A stretch of DNA of 64,000 nucleotides from the NCBI RefSeq assembly GCF_027942865.1, contig NC_134528.1, positions 10,995,086 to 11,059,085 on the forward strand, read 5' to 3'. A program made the translations under genes and the position numbers. Positions within the stretch are counted from its first letter, which is position 1, and every line of letters begins with the position of its first letter. This DNA comes from Odontesthes bonariensis. Lineage: Eukaryota; Chordata; Actinopteri; Atheriniformes; Atherinopsidae. The notes below the pieces were generated by a model, which was not told the DNA's origin, did not search any database, and saw nothing but the letters and a program-made list of their open reading frames with translations. This document shows positions 33,100 through 44,873 of this stretch, in pieces.

Positions 33100-33538
33100 T
33101 CATCATGTGATGGCGCTTTTATAGCAACGTGTGTGCAGTCGATAGCTCCGATTACAAAACCGGCTCTCGCTTCAAATTGAGCTTTAATGTTGGCCTGTTC
33201 AACTGCATTGTGGGAATTTGATATACGTGGCTGAGATGCGAATAATTCTGTCCCACACGGCTGGCATTGCTCGGGTCAGGGTAGACTGGCACAGACCCAA
33301 TCGGTTGGCCAGCTCTTTGGAATGCTCTGGTTGCTATAGGAACCCCAGTGTGCACATCACCTGTGAGCACAGGCAGCGCATGGCTCCTCGCTCTGTTGCG
33401 CTCCAACGCCGACCACAGCTCTGCGCACAGTTCAAGGAGGATTTCCCTCAAAACGACTAATGAGTCAGTCGCCATCATGTGCCAGCTAATCCTCTCTGTC
33501 TCTGAACACACGCTCTCTTCTAATTGCACCATTTGCAA
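33100..33538 (-). pseudogene. Harbinger transposase (HARBI1-like) fragment
   Basis: The minus strand reads ALERNRARSHALPV and then, after frameshifts, NAVEQANIKAQFEARAGF and VIGAIDCTHVAIKAPS. The last contains the first catalytic aspartate of the DDE_4 domain. The two later acidic residues and the C-terminus are missing, so it cannot be active. Confidence 0.85.
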
Positions 33539-34259
33539 AGTCTTCTAATACTGCTAAAGCAGCCATTGTTTTTAATGGTGTGCATTGCACCACTTTGCGC
33601 ATGCTTTTATATCCACTCGTGTAATTGCAGACACATGGGTGTGTTAATTGTTTATCAGTATTAATTGTTCATGTATCTCAAATGTGCACATCACTGTCTG
33701 AGGTCTAATTGTTTTCACATTTATTTATTATAACAGTTTCCCGACATCACCTTAGGTGTCGCCAAAGAATCAACAGCTGATGAAAAGTGCGTACGCCAAA
33801 CATGCAGTTGGTGTGAGGCGCCGCACATTTCCACGGTCTTTTCGCTCTTGATACATCTGATCGTTGACGTGAAAAAGTGCGTACGCCACTATTTTGTGCG
33901 TACGCACCCTTTGTACATGAGGGCCCTGGTGTTTGAGCAGCTGTTTTATGGCTGTAGCAGGAATAGTGACCTTAACAAGGAAGGCTCGTGTATGTTCATG
34001 TTCCTGGGTATTTCATCCTTTCTCATTATTCAACTACTTGACAATTATGCATTGTTGAAGTGTTAAATTAAACGTTTAACATTTCTGTCTCGCCATAGTT
34101 TTTGATGCCACCCCCTCAGGTATTTTAAGTCTTCTAAAAGGGGCTGTCAAACCTGCAAATCTACCCTATCTGGACCCCAGAATGACCTTTGCATGTTTAT
34201 TAATAAAAATAACTGTAAAATATGGCTATTATTGGTGTACTCCAACTGTTGTACTCTAC

Positions 34260-35032
34260 TGGGCTAATTTTACAGAGAATGTGAACTGGAGAAAGATTTA
34301 GTCCTAAGAAGAGATTTCTTCTTACAAATAAAATATCAGTGTTTTGAGGAAAACATCTGTGTCAACATCTCTTTGTGTGAAATGTATCCACAAACAAACT
34401 GTGCACCTGTTTTGGCAAAGTTATTACTCTAATAAATTTTGGAAAGATCTTACTCATTATATTCTCAATAAATTGGACGTTGTAGTCTGTCGTTGGGAAA
34501 GTATACGTTTTGGTTTTGTTAGCTCGATTCTTTCATTGGAAGCTCAAGAACAAGCCGGAGTAATCTCAAGTTAAATGAAGTCTTTATTTGTGGTAACAAT
34601 GGAGTATATCAGCGCTGGACCCAGTATGATAGACGTCTCGCAGGAAATCCGTCAGACAGAGCCCCTATTTCTGGTAACATTTTGTATTTATATGCCTCAT
34701 TGTTTCACATAGGTTGGACTCATTGTCAACCAAATATGATTGGACATGAGTAGGTTCAACATGCTTCGTCATATTCTCTGAATAAGCCAAATAATGTGTG
34801 TGTGAATCTTGCACCTGCTTTCCCAGGCTAATTGTTTTGTCTCCCTATTCCTGGATCACTTAAGGTCATGTATCGTGGACAAGTACAGCATTTAACAAAG
34901 CCAATTTTAACAGGTTTCCACGATAAAAATACCAAAAAACAGAATAAGCTATATTCTGTGAATCTGCTGATCGTTTTAGGTAAATTTAATTTCACATCCT
35001 CAGAGCAAAATGTGGCCACTATAAACCTTTAA
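34260..35032 (+). mobile_element. L1/Tx1-like LINE ORF2 tail, split by a solo LTR
   Basis: Before the LTR the plus strand reads CVKCIHKQTVHLFW and NKFWKDLTHYIL, the C-terminal cysteine motif of fish L1-type ORF2. After the LTR the reading resumes as GFHDKNTKKQNKLYS and NLLIVLGKF, the usual final block of the same protein. Excising the LTR and one copy of ggttt rejoins the two parts of the decayed tail. Stop codons occur upstream, so it is a relic. Confidence 0.72.
34517..34912 (-). mobile_element. Solo LTR with 5-bp target duplication
   Basis: Read on minus: begins TGTTAAAATTGGCTTTGTT and ends AGCTAACA. It aligns along its full length with the LTR at 12992-13403 (gtgatccagga, gacaaaacaattag, ggggctctgtctgac, aataaagacttcat). 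Perfect 5-bp direct repeats ggttt flank it (34512-34516, 34913-34917). No internal region is present, so it formed by recombination between two LTRs. Confidence 0.88.
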
Positions 35033-35039
35033 TTATAAC

Positions 35040-35499
35040 CTTTAAAAAGAAAACTTAGCTGTACATTAACACTATCTCTAAATCAGAAAATAAGAAAAGC
35101 TGTAAAAACTCCTTATTTGTGCTCCATATTTGTTTACAAACAAACAAAAATAACGGCTATTCATTTTCGGTCGCCATCTTGTAGGGGCGCAAAGGATTGT
35201 GGGTGATTTTAGCACACAACAGTAGCTTGCTCGAAAATCCAACAGAGTAAATGGCTGTTAGCCTAAGTTCTTCGAAGTGTCCTCGATATTGGAACAATTC
35301 TTCGGCGAGATTTGATGTCCCAGTGTCCAAGAACCGCAGCCGCTACGGCTCCTTACGTGAGAAGCACCGTGTCGACCCTAAAGGAGGGTTTTCATTCTCG
35401 CTGTACAACAGCTACTGCTGCTGGCTACCCGTTTAGTGTTGCGATAAACGGAGGATCATAGCAGCTGAAGAAGGAGCAACGGCAGGAAACGAGGATAAA
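35040..35499. other. Upstream region of ZNF C
   Basis: No repeat identified with confidence. A 61-residue frame at 35251-35436 has no known motif. It probably contains the promoter of gene C. Confidence 0.4.
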
Positions 35500-35580
35500 C
35501 ATTGGAGTGGCTTTTTCCAGCTGGAAATCACTGGTGAGGGACAAATGTTTTCAGTGACGCCGAAGTTTTCTGCTGGAAAG
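35500..35580 (+). other. ZNF C leader exon 1 (5' UTR, 3' part)
   Basis: Conserved with 18391-18477 of gene B and ends at donor aaag/gtaatt. Intron 1 downstream stays highly similar between the two genes for about 0.5 kb. The 5' end is not determined. Confidence 0.6.
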
Positions 35581-36155
35581 GTAATTTAACCCACCGGTGT
35601 AAATGTAACTAGCTGTTTGGTAGCGTTAGCTTGAACATGGGCATGAGCAGTTACCGACACAGGAAACTGTCTGGGTGTTTGCAGGGTTTTAAGTTGACAT
35701 TTCTGCTCCAAACGTAGAATTTCTGTTTGTTTTTACCCGGTCACGTTACTGAGATCAGCCCACTGCTGCTGACAGTTACTGAAAGTAAAAACTGAGCAGG
35801 GATAAGCTGAAGAGATCAGTTAGGATGGAAGAAAGCTCATCCTCACAGTTAGTGTTTCAGGAGAGAAAGAGTCAGGCCAACAGCTTTTCTTACTGTTGAC
35901 CTGATGCTGTGTGGAGAAAAATGTGTATTCTGCATAAAACCTGCAACAAAACTGTTAGATCTTTAATTCCTATTATGGTTCCAATGCAAATTGACACTAT
36001 TTGGTCCTTCATAAAACAACTAAACCATAGAGATTTAGGTTAAATTCAGTGTTGTACCTTTTTCTGACTCTCAAGTTAATAAGTTAATAATTCTGCTCCA
36101 AAACTCGAAATAGTATTGACTTTTTTTTTAATAGGTGAGTTGGTGTAGCTGAATG

Positions 36156-36193
36156 TTTTTTTTTTTTTTTTTTTACATGTTTTGACCCTGAAC

Positions 36194-36239
<46 letters not shown>
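36156..36239. repeat. Poly(T) tracts in ZNF C leader intron
   Basis: Two T-runs of about 19 and 44 bases separated by about 20 bp, absent from the equivalent intron of gene B. Confidence 0.9.
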
Positions 36240-36242
<3 letters not shown>

Positions 36243-36545
36243 TCATAATCCACAAGCATTAGACTTTACTGCAGGTGAGCTGGTGTGGGATGACAGTAAG
36301 GTGAAGACAAAGTGTTTCCACTTGGCATTAAAGAGGGCCCTCACGTGTCAACTTTAACAATTTTACTGAAGTTTTAAGTTAAAAAAACAGGAGTAGTACC
36401 AGTTCCAGCGAGTTGACATGTAGCCTTACTGGGCTAATTTTTAGTCACAGTTTCTGATGCCTAGAGGAATGTTTGAATGAGAGCAGCTTTATTGGGAATT
36501 CAGCAGGCTTAATAAACACTTAAACTTTACTGTTTTCTCTAAAAG

Positions 36546-36591
36546 ATGAAAGATCACAGCTCCAGCAGAGTCTTCATTGATGCTTTGACAG
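36546..36591 (+). other. ZNF C leader exon 2 (5' UTR)
   Basis: Matches 19200-19263 of gene B around cagctccagcagagtc; donor is acag/gtgagtc. Acceptor probably ctctaaaag at 36544. Confidence 0.5.
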
Positions 36592-37094
36592 GTGAGTCGT
36601 CACACAAATAATATTTTTCCTTGTTTATGTTCACTGTTGTGTCTCCGTGTGTGACGTGTAGAACATGTTGTGGTTATTCTGTAAAGAGGTGAACACCTGA
36701 ATGTTTCTGCAGAAGACAGAAATTCAGAGTCTGGAACAAAGGTAACATTTCAGCTGTCAGAAGCTCTTTGATCTGCATGTCGTCTGTTTTGTTTCTGTGT
36801 TTTTTTTTTTTTATGAAGCATATTTGACATGAACATTGTTGAACACATGAAGGCAAAAAGATGAAGATTTTACACTTAAAACAGCACAAACACTGTTTTT
36901 TAAACCAATGTCTTGTATGCAGCTGTTTGTTTATGTAAATGTTCACTCTGCGTTTTTATTTGTTTAAATGATGTACTGATACTGAATAGTTCACATTTGT
37001 GCATTTACAGTTTCAGACAGCTGTGCTAGAATAACAGCAGAAGATACAGCGTATACACCCTGAAATCTGAATAAATCTACAGATATAAACAAGG

Positions 37095-40000
37095 ATGGTG
37101 AAGAGGAGAATCACAGGCGGAGCAGGGATGCCTCGAAGGTGGAGCCTTCAACCAGTTGACCCCAGAGGACCCAGTTTGGTGCCCCCCATACCTGCAGCCT
37201 CCACATCAGAACTGGAGCAGACACAAGACAGCAAAGATCTCAGTAAGTTTTGTAGCATATTTAATTGTACTGTTACTTGTACTCTTATGAAAGAAGACAT
37301 TTAACAGGATTATAAAAACAGCTTGAAAAATTATCAGTGTGACGCTTCCATCCCTACCTGACATCCGTCACCGCTCCCACTGTCCCCGCAGCCTTTTTAC
37401 CTCATGTTGTCAAGGTAAAGCTAGAAGGTATCGGAAGGTAACTTTCTGCACCCACTCCATTGGTTGAATGTCCCAGTTTCAGCCCAGCTTCAGCTGTCGG
37501 ACAGACGGCCTCACATCTGACTCTAGAACACTTTGGTATCCAGAGGAGTTCATGGTGGACTCAATGGCTGCGAGGTGCCCAGGTCCTGTGGCTGCAGAAC
37601 CAGCCCAGATCATCAGCCCTCCACCACCGTGCTTGACAGCTGGTGTGAGGTGTTTGTGCTGATATGCTGTGTTTGGTTTCCTCCCAACGTGCTGCTGTGC
37701 ATTCTGAGCAAACATCTCCACTTTGGTCTGGTCTGTCCAAAGGACATTGTTCCAGAAGTCTTGTGGTTTGTTCAGATGCAGCTTTGCAAACCTAAGCTGT
37801 GCTGCCATGTTCTTTTTAGAGAGAAGAGGCTTTCTCCTGCAGCCCTTCCACACAAGCCATACCTGTTCAGTCTGTTTCTAACTGTGCTGTCATGAACTTT
37901 AACCTTTAACATGCTGACTGAGGCCTGCAGAGTCTGAGATGTAGCTCTTGGGTTTCTGACCTTGGGGTGACCTTGCTGGGACGTCCACTCCTGGGAAGAT
38001 TGACAGCTGTCCTGAGTGTTTTCCACCTGTGAATAATCTTTCTCTCTGTAGAATGATGGACTCCTGATAGTTTGGAAATGGCCTTATAACCCTTCCCAGG
38101 TTAATGGGCAGCAACAGCTGCTTCTCTAAGATCATTTCTGATGTCTTTCCTACTTGTCATGGTGTCATTTTTTCACACAGACGCTGATAAAGACACACTG
38201 AAGCTTTTAAGCTCTTAAATTCTGACTCCTCACCAAAAGGCTGCCATCTATTTTCTCAAAACTTTACTGTGCACTTAAGTGCTGCGTATTAGTTGTTTTA
38301 CATGTGACTTACTGTTGAAAAGCTAAGATTCTTGTGAAGCCTTTGGATATATTAATGGATAATCACAGATAACGCCTCCTGGTAATCCACTCATCTATAT
38401 TTTAGCCAACAAAAATGGTCTGTTTTTTCATTGATAAGAGTCTCAGTGATCCAGTGCAGTAAACCTTTAACCTGAAAAATGTTTCTTAATCATTTCCAAT
38501 TAGCTGGCAGCTGTGCCTGTCTTTCATGTGTTCTCTTATAAATCTGGCTGGCATGTAAACATTCATGATCTGGTGTTTTCAAGGAATAAGCAGCCTTCTT
38601 AACTTTTGACTGACACCTTGAAGCTGGAAGCTTCCATGTCCTGTCCACTGGCTACAATCCCCAACTGTGTTTCCTTAAACGGCAACTTCCTCGACCGAGC
38701 GGGAGCTTTGGAGCTGTGTTCACAATTGCTTTGTTCGCTGTCAGAGACGAGCAGGAGGCTTTCTGTGAATCATTCAATCCTTTGAGTTTTGAAACGGCTT
38801 TTTGCACAACATACTGGTGGAAACTCGTTCTGCTAAACCTGCCTGTCTTTACTGACAGTGATAGCAACAGTGAAGCTAACTCTGCATCTTCTTGAATCTC
38901 TTGCATCATTCACATACTTTTTTTTTGTTTTTGTGATGACAACTTTCCTCCCGTCTTTATTTGTAATGGTGACAGTAACGTCTATCCGTTCTTTTTTCCC
39001 CACTTTATTTCTTATAAGAAAAGTGTGTTATCTAGTTTCTGGTGCATACGTGGTAGCTAAAGGGTTTGTTGCGTTGTGCTGGGCTGGAAACCCAAGTTGT
39101 GATTGCTGTATTTCAGCCTATAGGCACTCCAGGGCAGTTTCAGGCCCGGGAATGTGCATAACAAACGTTGATGTACTTCAACACGAGTCAGAGGCGCAGT
39201 TTTAAGCTTCAAAATTTCTGTAGTGGGCAGGGAAGACTCAAATACTTTAGAAAAAATGCTTGTTTATTTCAGATTTGTTAAAACTGGATTTTTCTAGTGA
39301 AATTCATGCCATCTTATGATATGAATTGTCTCATTAATGATCATTATTTATAAGTTCTCATTCAATTTGGGATTTTTTTTTTGTTTGCTTTGCAGAAATG
39401 AGCCACAAACTTAATTTGTAATATTTCAAATAAAACTACTGAGGATCAGGGTAAATACATATAAGCTCACAGTTGTCGTTCAATGTACGTTTGTGTCTCA
39501 GTGTTACCTGCAGATGGCCAGCAGCTGTCAGTGATGATAGAAGAGATTTCCAATTCATGGAGTCCCAGTGTCGCCCAGCAGGATCCGGGGGCCCTCCACG
39601 TAAAGGAGGAAGAGGAGGAGCTCTGGACCGACCAGGAGGAAGAGCAGCTTGATGGACAGGAGCAGACGGATTTGACCAGGTTATCGTTCATTGCTGTTAC
39701 GGTAAAGAGTGAGGATGATGAAGAGAAGTCTCAATTCCCGCAGCTTCACCAAATCAAAACTGAAAACGACATTCTGACAGAGCCTCCAACCAGCACCTCA
39801 ACTAAATGGATCAAAACAGAAACTGATGGAGAGGACTGTGTAGAACCAGAACCGACCAGGAACCCAGATCCAAACTTTAATTTTCTTCCAAATACTGTTG
39901 AAAAGGTTTCAGACTCTTCTGAGACTGAAGACAGTGTCAGTGGACCTAAGACAGAGGACAGTGACAGTGGTTGGATAGAGACCATGGTACCTGAGTCGGG

Positions 40001-41849
40001 TGAAAATGATGTTGATGATATAGGTTGTGACGATGCTAATTCTGCCAAGGAATCCTTCAGCTGCCCTGAGTGTTATAAACAGTTTCTCCACAAGCAGTCT
40101 CTTAAGAGACACATGCAAGTTCACACAGGAGAGAAATCTTTTCTGTGTCATGATTGTGGAAAAGGATTTTATGAAAAGACCTGTCTTAAAGAACACATGA
40201 AGGTCCACACGGGAGAGAAGCATTTTTCCTGTGATATCTGTGGTAAAAGATTTAGCAGAAAGCAAAATCTTAAAGTGCACATGCGAGACCACACAGGAGA
40301 GAAACCTTTTGTCTGTGATGACTGTGGAAAAGGATTTAATCGAAAAGCAAATCTTAAGATGCACATGAGAGTTCACACGGGAGAAAAACCTTTTGCCTGT
40401 AGTGTTTGTGGGAAAAGATTTATCCAAAAAGCATATCTGAAGATACACATGAGATTCCACACTGGAGAGAAGCCATTCGCTTGTGATGAATGTGGAAAAA
40501 GATTCTATCAAAAAGCTAATGTTAAGGAGCACATGAAAATCCACACAGGGGAGAGGCCTTTTGTCTGTGTTGTTTGTAGTAAAACATACAGCTTAAAAAA
40601 AGAGCTTCAAGTACACATGAGAATCCACACCGGAGAGAAACCTTTTGCCTGCGATTGTTGTGGCAAACGATTTACACAAAAGAAAAATCTTAAAACGCAC
40701 ATGAGAATCCACACCGGAGAGAAGCCATTCACTTGTGACGATTGCGGTAAAAGATTTAACCAAAACACGAGTCTTAAGACGCACATGAGAGTCCACACGG
40801 GAGAGAAACCTTTCGCCTGCGATGACTGTGGACAAAGATTTAACCACAACTCGTCCCTGAAGACGCACATCAGGTTCCACACTGGAGAAAAATCTTTTGC
40901 TTGTGATGAATGTGGGAAAAGATTTTATCAAAAGGTACATCTTAAAACTCACATGAGAGTCCACACGGGAGAAAAACCTTTCGTCTGTGATGTTTGCGGT
41001 ACGAGATGTGGCTTAAAAACAGATCTTCAAGCGCACATGAGAATCCACACGGGCGAAAAACCTTTTTCCTGCGGTGACTGCGGTAAAAGTTTTACCCAAA
41101 ACACAAGTCTTAAAACACACATGAGAGTCCACACAGGAGAAAAACCTTTTGCCTGTGACGTTTGTAGTACGCAATGCATCCGAAAGAAGGATCTAGAAGT
41201 GCATTCCAGAATCCACACAGGGGAGAAACCCTTTAGCTGTGACGTTTGTAGTAAAACGTTTAGCAGAGTAACAGATTTCCGGACACACATGAGAGTGCAT
41301 ACAGGAGAGAAACCGTTCAGCTGTGGTGATTGCAGTAAAAGTTTTAGCCAACACACATCTCTTAAAAAACACATGAGAGTTCATACCGGAGAAAAGCCAT
41401 TTCTTTGTAATACCTGTGGTAAACGGTTTAATCGAAGCACAAATCTTAAGACGCACATGCGAGTCCACACTGGAGAGAAACCTTTCGACTGTGACGTTTG
41501 TGGTCAAAGTTTCAGTCAAAGCACGTGTCTTAAAACGCACATGAGAGTGCACACGGGAGAGAAACCTTTTGGCTGCGGTATTTGTGAAAAAAGATTTAGC
41601 CAGAGCACACGTCTTAAGACGCACATGAGAGTCCACACGGGAGAGAAACCTTTTGGCTGCGAAATCTGCGGGAAAAGATTTAGTCAAAGCACGTGTCTTA
41701 AAAAACACACGAGAGTCCACACGGGAGAGAAACTTTTCGGCTGCGACGTTTGTGGTAGAAGATTTAGTGTGCAAGGCAATCTGGCAAAACACATTACGAT
41801 CCACACCAGAGAAACCAGTGGCAGTGAACGCGGCAAAAGATTTAACTGA
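37095..41849 (+). CDS. C2H2 zinc-finger protein C (21 fingers)
   Basis: Predicted nuclear DNA-binding regulator, the largest of the four. Coding segments are 37095-37242 (starts MVKRRITGGAGMPRRW, donor ctca/gtaagt) and 39502-41849 (acceptor tgtgtctcag); the split codon A|TG gives Met50 then LPADGQQL, total 831 residues. Exon 3 as a whole begins at 37011. Residues 51-230 are acidic with HVKEE, TVKSE, QIKTE and WIKTE, all psi-K-x-E. Twenty-one fingers run from about residue 237 to the end, nearly all with canonical TGEKPF linkers and intact zinc ligands. Fingers 17-20 are near-identical repeats (QSTCLKTH, QSTRLKTH), suggesting recent expansion. Paralogue of gene B. The intervening intron holds a Tc1 relic. 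Confidence 0.9.
37479..38165 (-). pseudogene. Tc1-like transposase relic
   Basis: Minus-strand frames 38135-37479, joined by frameshifts, give a helix-turn-helix-like part (HDSTVRNRLNRYGLCGR), then KPLLSKKN, DFWNNVLWTDQTKVEMF, HGGGGLMIWAG and VRPSVRQLKLG. The order is that of Tc1 transposase from the N-terminal DNA-binding domain through the first catalytic Asp (WTDQT; family usually WSDE). The sequence stops before the QQDNDPKH block, so the second Asp and the Glu are lost. It lies antisense in the last intron of gene C. Confidence 0.88.
38230..39480. other. Intronic sequence of ZNF C, no recognised feature
   Basis: Non-coding; a hydrophobic 115-residue frame at 38858-39205 has no motif, promoter or splice support. 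Confidence 0.4.
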
Positions 41850-42248
41850 AAAGATAAACTGGAATCCACATAATAGAGCAATTTGGTCTGACACCTGACC
41901 TATAAGATGTGTAAAAATAAGCTTATCAGTCCTGTATGGAAACTGAGTGTCTGAGTTGGTGGATATTGAAATCCATTTTGTTTCCATCCCCCTGCTCTCA
42001 CTTCCAATCCAAATACAAAAAAAACCAAACAAAATGCATGACATGATCACTTGTGCCACATAGTAATTTAAAGGAGGTTGATGACTGTTGCTGATCCCTA
42101 AACGAATAATCCTGGATGGTCTCTTCCGGCTGCTTTAGGATGATTAGATTATCCTAATCATCTTTACATCAGGGGGTTCATAAAGGCATGTTTTGCAGAA
42201 TACTCCTCAAACGGATCATATGAACTCATACTAAATGAATACCTCTAA
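41850..42248. other. 3' flank/3' UTR of ZNF C
   Basis: No canonical AATAAA seen close to the stop. The minus-strand 288-residue frame overlapping here is an antisense shadow of the finger array. Confidence 0.4.
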
Positions 42249-42619
42249 AGGCCTCGGTATGCTTCTCCGTCGCTATCCGTCAACTCCATGGTCACGCAGA
42301 GGCTATAAAACCTTTCGATGTTCTCCGTCGGGATGTCGGATAAGCAAGGCAGTTCACCTCCCGATCAGTAGGCGTCGCTACGTTAAACGACCCAATCTCA
42401 CGACGTCTATGATGAAAAACGTTGATTGATTGTTCACCTTCCGGCTCCGTTCCACTCCTCACAGTGAACGATGGCGACCGAGAGAGAAGGACTGTTGTTG
42501 GAGTTGGAGCTTGTTGATATTGAAATGCAAATTATATTGACCAAATGTTGACCGGCCACACAGTAAACTCTTTAAAAAATGGTGGTGTCGCTCTCCGTAG
42601 ACGACCATAAATCAGGCTT
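42249..42619. mobile_element. PIF/Harbinger-type MITE
   Basis: The left end aggcctcggtatgcttctcc and right end accataaatcaggcttt form an imperfect inverted repeat ending AGGC/GCCT. The interior has ccgtcgctatccgtc and ctctccgtagacgacc in opposing positions. No coding sequence. Confidence 0.55.
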
Positions 42620-43960
42620 TAGTCATGCCGTGCCGCTCGGTAGAAATCTGTGTTTGTCTATTTCCTTGTAGAAACACAACGGTCTGCATTTATTACTTCT
42701 TTAGGCCTTATTCAGTTATTTCAGGACATTTTTGGGGGATTTCTGCCAACATTCTCCCCTTAATGCTACGACTGGACTCTTAAGATGCTATTACTTGTTG
42801 ACATTGGCCTCTTTCAGCTGGTTAGTGGTATCCGTGCACTCTTAATTGATCTGAAATGTGCTCAGTTTGATGTTTGGGACTTGAATGTCTCATTGTGACA
42901 AATGAAAGCTTTGCTCTAGAGGAGCAGAATTCAGCTGATGAGCCTCCATCCGCCGGTGTTTGCCCTAATAGTGGCGTCTAACAGTATGAAAAATGTATAA
43001 TAACTAAAAGTGATTGAAGTGCATTGCATATTTTGAATAACACGATGCAACATTCCCATGTTACAGTTGTTGAACCTGAATGTAAATAGATCAAAGTTGT
43101 TGCCGAGTGGTTTTTGTCAGTATTCGGGAGAGGTTCATGTGATTAATTATCAGATATCATGCGCAGTATTTTTCTTTTCTGCTCTGTGCAGAGAAAGACT
43201 CGGACTTCACTGACAGAATGATGAGTTTCAAACATTTACATGTACGTACATTTGTGTATTCATACAGACTGATATGGGTCCTACGTCCAGCCAAGCCAGA
43301 GAAATGGAAATAATGTTGGTAATCTGCTGAAAAAGCCAGGACCTCACAGCACGGGGAGGGAGAAGTTTTTTATTTTTTAAGGAAAATATGCAAATGTTGC
43401 ACAAACCAGTGACGAGCGTGGAGTCGGAGCCCCTCCCAGAAGAGTTGGGGGTCCAACGTTGATAAGTAAACATGATTGAAATGGGGCCTCAGGGGGGACG
43501 GGTTGATAACTGGATGTACAGAACCGGAGAACTCTGGATCTCTGTGGGTTTGACTCCTTTGTTTCTTGTGCTTATTGGCATAATAAACATCTTATTGTTT
43601 GAAGTTGTGCCGTCTCCCAGTGGTCATTGCAGAAAAAAATGTTTTATTTCCCAGTTTCTTTGTTCTGTTCTTTCAAGAATTCTTTGCTGCTTTTAACCAA
43701 CAGAACCAGAGTCCAGAAGAAACCTTTGGTGGCAACAAGTCGTTCCAGGTTCCCAGGTACTCTTACACCTCTGCTGAATTTCATTTTATGGACCTTCTTA
43801 CACATAAGGATGATCATTAATGCACTGAAATTGTGTCTTTGTTATTTCGTGAAGGTCTTCGGTCTGGTTGAACTGTTCTTTTTTCCTAGGAAGGTTCCTA
43901 ACTAAAGCATCTGAGGAGCAACCCTCGATCAGAGCTGGTTGAACTCTTTAAACGCTAAAG
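42620..43960. other. No recognised gene or repeat
   Basis: Only short frames without motifs. Confidence 0.4.
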
Positions 43961-44560
43961 TACCGTAAATTCCGGACTATAGAGCGCACCTGAATATAAG
44001 CCGCACCCTCTAACTTTAAAAAGAAAATCCATTTTGTTCTTGTATAGGCCGCCCCGGATTATAAGCCACACGTGTCCACATTGAAAGATGTTACACGTGA
44101 GGATTTTTAAACTTAGAATTAAATGTGTATGGTAAAATAAACAAATACAAACTGCAAATGCTTTTTTTTTTTTTTTTTAACAGTGCCTGTAACACCGATA
44201 GTTTTAACTTAAATACCCATCGGTAACGTACAAATGCGTGGCGTAAATGCTTTTTTTTCCCCGGAACAGTGCCTGTAACACCGATGGTTAAAAAAAAAAA
44301 AAAAAAAAGTAATTGTAAAATTCATTGATTGCCGTCAATTTAAAAGCTGCATCTGATGCATTTCTGTGTTTGTTTTCCATGTTGAGTTTGAGTACAAATG
44401 ACCGATTTACAATAATTTACTCATATAAGTGTGTTCGATTTATCGTACAATTTCATTGGACCACTGTGAACTACTCGTTAATTTTATTGGTCTAATATTA
44501 CGAGGCAAAATGTTTTTGGCGACATGAAAAAAGAAAAAACATATTAGCCGCACCGGTGAA
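43961..44560 (+). mobile_element. Common fish DNA-element repeat (taccgtaa...ggactata family)
   Basis: The left end taccgtaaattccggactat followed by ataagccgcaccc is a widespread teleost DNA-transposon repeat. A second ccggattataagccacac block follows at 44052. Inside, aacagtgcctgtaacaccgat is duplicated at about 44180 and 44266. The expected right terminus is not clear. Confidence 0.5.
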
Positions 44561-44873
44561 AGCCTCGGTGAAAAGCCTGGAAAACACTGGATCGTCATTT
44601 ATGAACGAAAGGAACTGATTCGCCTCGAACACTTCTGTGACTGCCGACCTTTGATTATATCAATCTCAGTTATACTGACACTGCTGTACTAACTGTGATG
44701 GATAAATATGAGGACAGGTGTGAGCAGCTTGTGACAACCATATCTGCCCTTTCTGTCCATTTTAAACGGCTAACATTGATCATATTGTGATTTATATCTG
44801 ATACAGCCTCTGTGTAATAAAGTGATGAACTGTGGATTCAACTCTGCAGACCACCTCACAGCTTAGTCTAAGG

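Larger units (their letters stand above)
31997..33929. mobile_element. Harbinger transposon, decayed, two-gene organisation
   Basis: Terminal inverted repeats: left GGGCCTCATGTACAAAG, right CTTTGTACATGAGGGCCC, with gtgcgtacgcac inside the right end. The interior holds a Myb-like ORF on plus and a HARBI1-like transposase on minus, the divergent pair that defines autonomous Harbinger elements. Both are broken, and the catalytic C-terminus is deleted. Confidence 0.88.

Noticed and set aside
39909-40544. Long antisense open frame (211 residues) across the ZNF C array, with similar ones at 41193-42059, 48848-49735 and 5704-6714
   Set aside because: They are the reverse strand of tandem finger codons, which lack stops in one antisense frame because the linker and finger motifs repeat every 84 bp. 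No motif, start context or splice support.
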